Shown: positions 60,874 to 64,000 of the stretch, one piece after another
Layout: each line of letters begins with the position of its first letter
Position numbering within the stretch: position 1 is the first letter of the stretch
Assembly: GCA_963204835.1 (NCBI GenBank)
Contig: CAUJHJ010000053.1
Span: 18,391 to 82,390 of the forward strand
DNA length: 64,000 nt
Direction of reading: 5' to 3'
From: Pseudomonadota bacterium
GTDB lineage: Bacteria; Pseudomonadota; Gammaproteobacteria; Steroidobacterales; Steroidobacteraceae
Position numbers and translations under genes: made by a program
The notes under the pieces: model-generated
Databases searched by the model: none
What the model saw: the letters and a program-made list of their open reading frames with translations, nothing else
Told to the model about the DNA's origin: nothing

Positions 60874-61385
60874 CGCGACTTGCCGACCATGTAATCGACG
60901 CCCTGCTTGATCAGGTCGTCGGGCAGGTCGGAGCGGCCGCCCTTCGGCGGCATCACGCCGTGCTGGCCGGTGAAGCCTTCGATGGCGTGCTTGTAGAGCG
61001 TGGCGGTGCCCTGTGCGATGCGCGGGCCCCAGGCGGCGGCATCGCCGATCTTGGGTGCGCCCGCGAGGCCCGGGCCGTGGCAGGTGTGGCATGCGGCGTC
61101 GTAGAGCGCGGGGCCATCGGCCGGCACGGGCATGGCCGGCGCGGCACTGGCCGCGGGCGCCTCGATCGCGAGCGCCGAATTGTCGGCGCCGGCCACTGCG
61201 ATGCGCACGGGCGGCGCAACCCGCGCCTCGACCGCCTTCACGTAGAGATCCTCTTCCTGCACGTGCTTGCTCTGGGTCGAATGGCCGACCGCGCGGGCCA
61301 CCCCGAAGATCACGATCGCAACCGCGATCAGGATGCCGAGGATCAGGCCGAACACGTTGATGAAGTGCGAGTCTTGTTTGCTCAC
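60870..61385 (-). CDS. Membrane-anchored cytochrome c5-like protein
   Basis: 171 residues from a GTG. One N-terminal membrane helix (about 9-33), a low-complexity linker (70-90), then a class I cytochrome c domain: heme motif Cys99-x-x-Cys102-His103 (ACHTCHG), GAPKIGDAAAWGPRI and axial Met in GVMPPKGG. It matches the cytochrome c5 family. It likely donates electrons to a terminal oxidase. The stop overlaps the yifB stop by 4 bp. A TATAAT lies just upstream. Confidence 0.9.
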   Translation of the reverse strand: MSKQDSHFINVFGLILGILIAVAIVIFGVARAVGHSTQSKHVQEEDLYVKAVEARVAPPVRIAVAGADNSALAIEAPAASAAPAMPVPADGPALYDAACHTCHGPGLAGAPKIGDAAAWGPRIAQGTATLYKHAIEGFTGQHGVMPPKGGRSDLPDDLIKQGVDYMVGKSR

Positions 61386-61424
61386 GATCTCGATCCGGTG
61401 GTCAATGGCCGGGAAAGGCCGCGC

Positions 61425-61430
61425 ATTATA
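61425..61430 (-). promoter_or_regulatory. -10 element of the cytochrome c gene
   Basis: A perfect TATAAT on the minus strand, placing transcription start at about 61418, 33 bp before the GTG. The -35 region (GCCATA) is poor. Confidence 0.4.
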
Positions 61431-61446
61431 TACGAGCCTTGCGCCC

Positions 61447-62331
61447 CTATGGCGCCTCGTCCAGGAACGCCTGCAGCGCTGTCCGCGATGCAGGCTCGGA
61501 CAGCATCGGCGCATGCCCGACCCCGGGGATTTCGGCGACCTGCATTCCGGGTGCCGCGCGCCGCATCCGCGTGACGGTGGCGGGGGCGAGGATATCGCTG
61601 CTCTCGCCGCGCAGCAGGAGCAGCGGGCGTCCTCGCGCGAGGCGGCGGAAGGCGCCCCAGGCAAGCCATTGCGCGAGGCGCATCATGAGCGGGCCCACGG
61701 GCCGCAGGATCCGCGGGTCGTAGTTGAGCTCGGGCCGGCCGTCCGCGCCGCGCCGGAACATGCGGTGGGCCATCGCTTCCCAGTCGGCGTCCGAGTTGCC
61801 GGGCAGGGCCGCCCCATTGACCAGCTTCGCGTAGGCGACCGCGCCTTCCCAGCTGTCAATGGGCGGCGCCTTGCCGACGTAGCCTCGGATGCGCGCGGCG
61901 CCGGCCGGGTCGATTTCGGGCCCGACATCGTTCAGTACGGCTCCCGCAAGCCGGTGCGGATGGCGCACGGCGAAGGCCATCGTGACGAGCCCGCCGAGCG
62001 ACGTGCCGAGGAAGAGGGCGCGGGGAATCGCCTGCGCCTCGAGCAGCGCCGCGAGGTCGTCCGCATAAGTGGGCGCCTTGTAATGGCGCGGGTCGGGATC
62101 GCGGTCGGACTCGCCGCGGCCGCGCAGGTCGACGGCGAGCACGCGCCGGCCGAGGCCCGCGATCCAGGGAGCGAGCGCGTCGAAGTCGAGCGAGTTGCGC
62201 GTGAGGCCGGGAATGCACACCACGGGCAGGCGCGCGGCGCCGTTCGCATCGGGCCCTGTGGCCGGAGCATGATCGCGGGCAAAGAGCGTCAGGCCATCGC
62301 GCGAGCGCCAGCGCAATTCAGAAGGCTGCAT
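61447..62331 (-). CDS. Alpha/beta hydrolase
   Basis: 294 residues. VVCIPGLTRNSLDFDALAPWIAG holds the oxyanion region, LAVDLRGRGESDRDPDPRHYK is typical of epoxide hydrolase and 3-oxoadipate enol-lactonase-like enzymes, the nucleophile Ser is in LGTSLGG, Asp in GESSDILAP and His in GVGHAP. Substrate unknown. Monocistronic, followed by the separately promoted cytochrome gene. Confidence 0.88.
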   Translation of the reverse strand: MQPSELRWRSRDGLTLFARDHAPATGPDANGAARLPVVCIPGLTRNSLDFDALAPWIAGLGRRVLAVDLRGRGESDRDPDPRHYKAPTYADDLAALLEAQAIPRALFLGTSLGGLVTMAFAVRHPHRLAGAVLNDVGPEIDPAGAARIRGYVGKAPPIDSWEGAVAYAKLVNGAALPGNSDADWEAMAHRMFRRGADGRPELNYDPRILRPVGPLMMRLAQWLAWGAFRRLARGRPLLLLRGESSDILAPATVTRMRRAAPGMQVAEIPGVGHAPMLSEPASRTALQAFLDEAP

Positions 62332-62384
62332 CCCGCCATCATAGCGTTCCGCGCGGCCCCGGCGCGTGCGGGGGCCGCGCGCCG

Positions 62385-63269
62385 TCAGCGCGGTGGCTGG
62401 TGGGTCGTGATGTGCGCGGCGATGCAGAGCCAGCGGCCGTCGGGCTGCCGCTGCCAGATGTCGGTGTAGCGGTTGACCCCGCGCCGCCGGTCCTTGCGCT
62501 CGTAGGCATTCTCCGCGTGGATCAGCGCGATGTCGCCGAAGCGACGGATGCGCACCTTGCCGACCGGGAATGACTGCATGTAGGTGGCGAAGCTCGGCTC
62601 GGCGAACTCGGCCAGCGCCCGCGCGCGATCGTGGAAGGAGCCGTCGCTGTTCACGACGACGTAGTCGGGCGCGAGGTGCGCGTCATACCAGGCGACATCC
62701 GCCTCGCGATAGGCGCGTACATAGTTCTCGTTGAGCTCGCGCAGCACCGCGAGGTCGTCGCCCCGGGGGTCCTCGCCGCGCCACGGTGCGTGCGCGGGCG
62801 CCGTGCCCCTCTGCACGGGCGGCGCAACGCCGTCGCGCAGCGCCGTGCCCTGCGCATTGATGAGCTGCCATTGCGTGCCACTCCACTGGTACACGTCCGT
62901 GTAACGCACGCGCTTCGCCGCGCCTGCCCCGTCGAACCCCTCGTACACGCCGTGCACCAGTGCGACCGGTCCGAAGTGACGCACCTGCACCTCTTCGTAG
63001 GAAACGCCGTCGCGCAGCCACGGCGTGTGCAGGCGGGCGAGATGCCGGCGACGCTCGAGCCAGTGGCCGGAGGTGTCCGTCAGCAGGAAATCGTTCGCGG
63101 TCACTCGATCCAGAAAATCGCGCGCGGGGCGCGCCAGCGCATCGATGACCTGGTGGTTCAGGACCCGCAACTGCGCATCGGCCTCGGTGGGCGTCGGCAT
63201 TGCGTGCGCGACGGGCGCGAGCAGCAGCGGCAGGCCGCCGAGCACGGCGGTGCGACGAAGGCCGCCCAT
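62385..63269 (-). CDS. Exported protein with two DUF4440/SnoaL-like domains
   Basis: 294 residues. Signal peptide (GLPLLLAPVAHA) then two NTF2-fold DUF4440 domains: first about 35-150 (DFLDRVTANDFLLTDTSGHWLERRRHLARL, RYTDVYQWSGTQWQLINAQGT), second about 170-290 (ENYVRAYREADVAWYDAHLAPDYVVVNSDGSFHDRARALAEFA, RYTDIWQRQPDGRWLCIAAHIT). Such tandem proteins are of unknown function. TGATG overlap with the zinc-ribbon gene upstream. Confidence 0.82.
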   Translation of the reverse strand: MGGLRRTAVLGGLPLLLAPVAHAMPTPTEADAQLRVLNHQVIDALARPARDFLDRVTANDFLLTDTSGHWLERRRHLARLHTPWLRDGVSYEEVQVRHFGPVALVHGVYEGFDGAGAAKRVRYTDVYQWSGTQWQLINAQGTALRDGVAPPVQRGTAPAHAPWRGEDPRGDDLAVLRELNENYVRAYREADVAWYDAHLAPDYVVVNSDGSFHDRARALAEFAEPSFATYMQSFPVGKVRIRRFGDIALIHAENAYERKDRRRGVNRYTDIWQRQPDGRWLCIAAHITTHQPPR

Positions 63270-63526
63270 CAGCGCTGCTCCCGCCAGGCCGGCATGCTGG
63301 CGAGCAGGGCGCGCGCCATCTCGCGCGCGGCGAGCAGGTCGAGGCCTTGCTCGCGCACGAGGTACTCGGCGTTGGCGTGCACGACCTCCTCGTACGGCTT
63401 GAGCTGGCCATCGTCGAGCGCGCAGGTGCTGCAGTACTCGGCGGCGGGGTTGCCACCCGCGTAGTCGCCCGGGTTGCGCATCGGGAAACCGCAGGAACCG
63501 CAGGATCGGCAGAGGTCCTTGGACAT
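63269..63526 (-). CDS. Putative zinc-ribbon protein
   Basis: 85 residues. Cys pattern LCRSCGSCGFPM and EYCSTCAL can bind one Zn (zinc_ribbon_2 type), followed by a helical tail (PYEEVVHANAEYLVREQGLDLLAAREMARALLASMP). Found as small proteins beside transcription regulators; role unknown. Spaced 24 bp after the TetR gene and overlapped with the DUF4440 gene, forming one operon. Confidence 0.82.
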   Translation of the reverse strand: MSKDLCRSCGSCGFPMRNPGDYAGGNPAAEYCSTCALDDGQLKPYEEVVHANAEYLVREQGLDLLAAREMARALLASMPAWREQR

Positions 63527-63550
63527 GGGTGACTCCTTGTCAGTGTCGAA

Positions 63551-64000
63551 TCAGGCTCGGATCAGTTCGAGCAGCTGCGCCTTGAGCGAAGCGCCGCACT
63601 GCGCGATCACGCTGCCCCCCGGCGCGAAGAGATCGCGGTTCATCAGGTAGTGGTTGGTGAGGGCGATCCAGGTGTTGCCGAGCGTGACCGGATCGATCGC
63701 GCGCACCGCGCCCTGCGCGCGTGCACGCTCCCACGCGCCGCGCAGGCGGAACGCGACACCTGACTGCAGCGCGAAGACCTGCGCGCGAGCCGCTTTCGGC
63801 AATGTCGCCGCTTCCGCGAGCACGCGCGCATAGAGACGCTCGTGCTTCGCGAGCGCGGCAAGGTGCGCATCCAGCACCTCGGACAGGGTGGGGGCCTCAC
63901 CGGCGAGTTTCGCGAGCTGCGCGGACATCGTGCGCCCGACCTCGGCCACGAGCTCGCCGACCAGCGCATCGCGCGTCGGGAAGTGCACGAACACGGTGCC
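63551..64000 (-). CDS. TetR-family regulator (N-terminus off the right edge)
   Basis: About 150 C-terminal residues. GTVFVHFPTRDALVGEL is the end of a TetR helix-turn-helix; the remainder (AQLAKLAGEAPTLSEVLDAHLAALAKHERLYARVLAEAATL and following) is the ligand domain. The recognition helix start and N-terminus are outside the window. It heads the zinc-ribbon and DUF4440 genes and probably controls them. Confidence 0.85.
   Translation of the reverse strand, partial: GTVFVHFPTRDALVGELVAEVGRTMSAQLAKLAGEAPTLSEVLDAHLAALAKHERLYARVLAEAATLPKAARAQVFALQSGVAFRLRGAWERARAQGAVRAIDPVTLGNTWIALTNHYLMNRDLFAPGGSVIAQCGASLKAQLLELIRA

Overview
The window is GC-rich, gene-dense chromosomal DNA, most likely from a gammaproteobacterium. 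Evidence for this is the dapF-DUF484-xerC order, adjacent hslVU, DUF971 next to ubiE-ubiJ-ubiB, ubiK beside yifB, an AlgZ/AlgR-type pair, a membrane cytochrome c5-like protein and a ribosome-type trp attenuator. A Xanthomonadales, Nevskiales or Steroidobacterales-like lineage fits, but that is inference. I saw no prophage, transposase, CRISPR array, rRNA or tRNA.

Layout. 1-7.1 kb: end of a glycerate dehydrogenase-like gene, a DUF1761 protein and a tetR-tolC-mfp-RND efflux operon read leftwards. 7.1-17.0 kb: metal region on the + strand: heme-type TonB receptor, feoA-feoB, a Cys-rich membrane protein, a DmeF-like exporter, LtrA and an amidohydrolase (feoB to the amidohydrolase all overlap), then HiPIP and a BtuF-like binding protein. 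17.0-21.0 kb: YajQ, a HerA-like ATPase with a small partner, and a SnoaL-like protein. 21.0-29.0 kb: promoter, Trp-rich leader peptide, attenuator and the full trpEGDCFBA set, with an MFS exporter coupled to trpA. 29.7-33.2 kb: ubiE-ubiJ-ubiB, a candidate small RNA and DUF971. 33.2-37.9 kb: a KorCAB-like 2-oxoacid:ferredoxin oxidoreductase with its own flavoprotein. 38-44 kb: ribosomal protein THX, a FabH-like synthase, a CHASE3 kinase facing two response regulators, a CDGSH protein, an esterase and an acetyltransferase.

44.1-44.6 kb is about 530 bp without a gene, filled by two related, mutually inverted palindromic elements. 44.6-51.3 kb is a long minus-strand run: CadC-like regulator, CoA-binding protein, dapF, DUF484, xerC, hslV, hslU. 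51.4-57.3 kb holds a PD40 protein, a 2Fe-2S reductase, an unrecognised protein and an AlgZ/AlgR-like pair behind an NAD-dependent dehydrogenase. 57.5-64 kb holds amtB with a sigma54 promoter and an NtrC-like site, ubiK, yifB, a cytochrome c, a hydrolase and a tetR-zinc ribbon-DUF4440 cluster that runs off the right edge.

Most of the biology is housekeeping: Trp, ubiquinone, lysine or peptidoglycan precursors, proteolysis and iron. The most informative new signals are regulatory and were read directly from the DNA: the trp leader and attenuator, the amtB sigma54/NtrC arrangement, a Fur-like motif shared by the TonB receptor and feoA promoters, the candidate RNA between ubiE and DUF971, and the twin palindromic repeats. 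No strongly novel enzymatic or defence system was identified.
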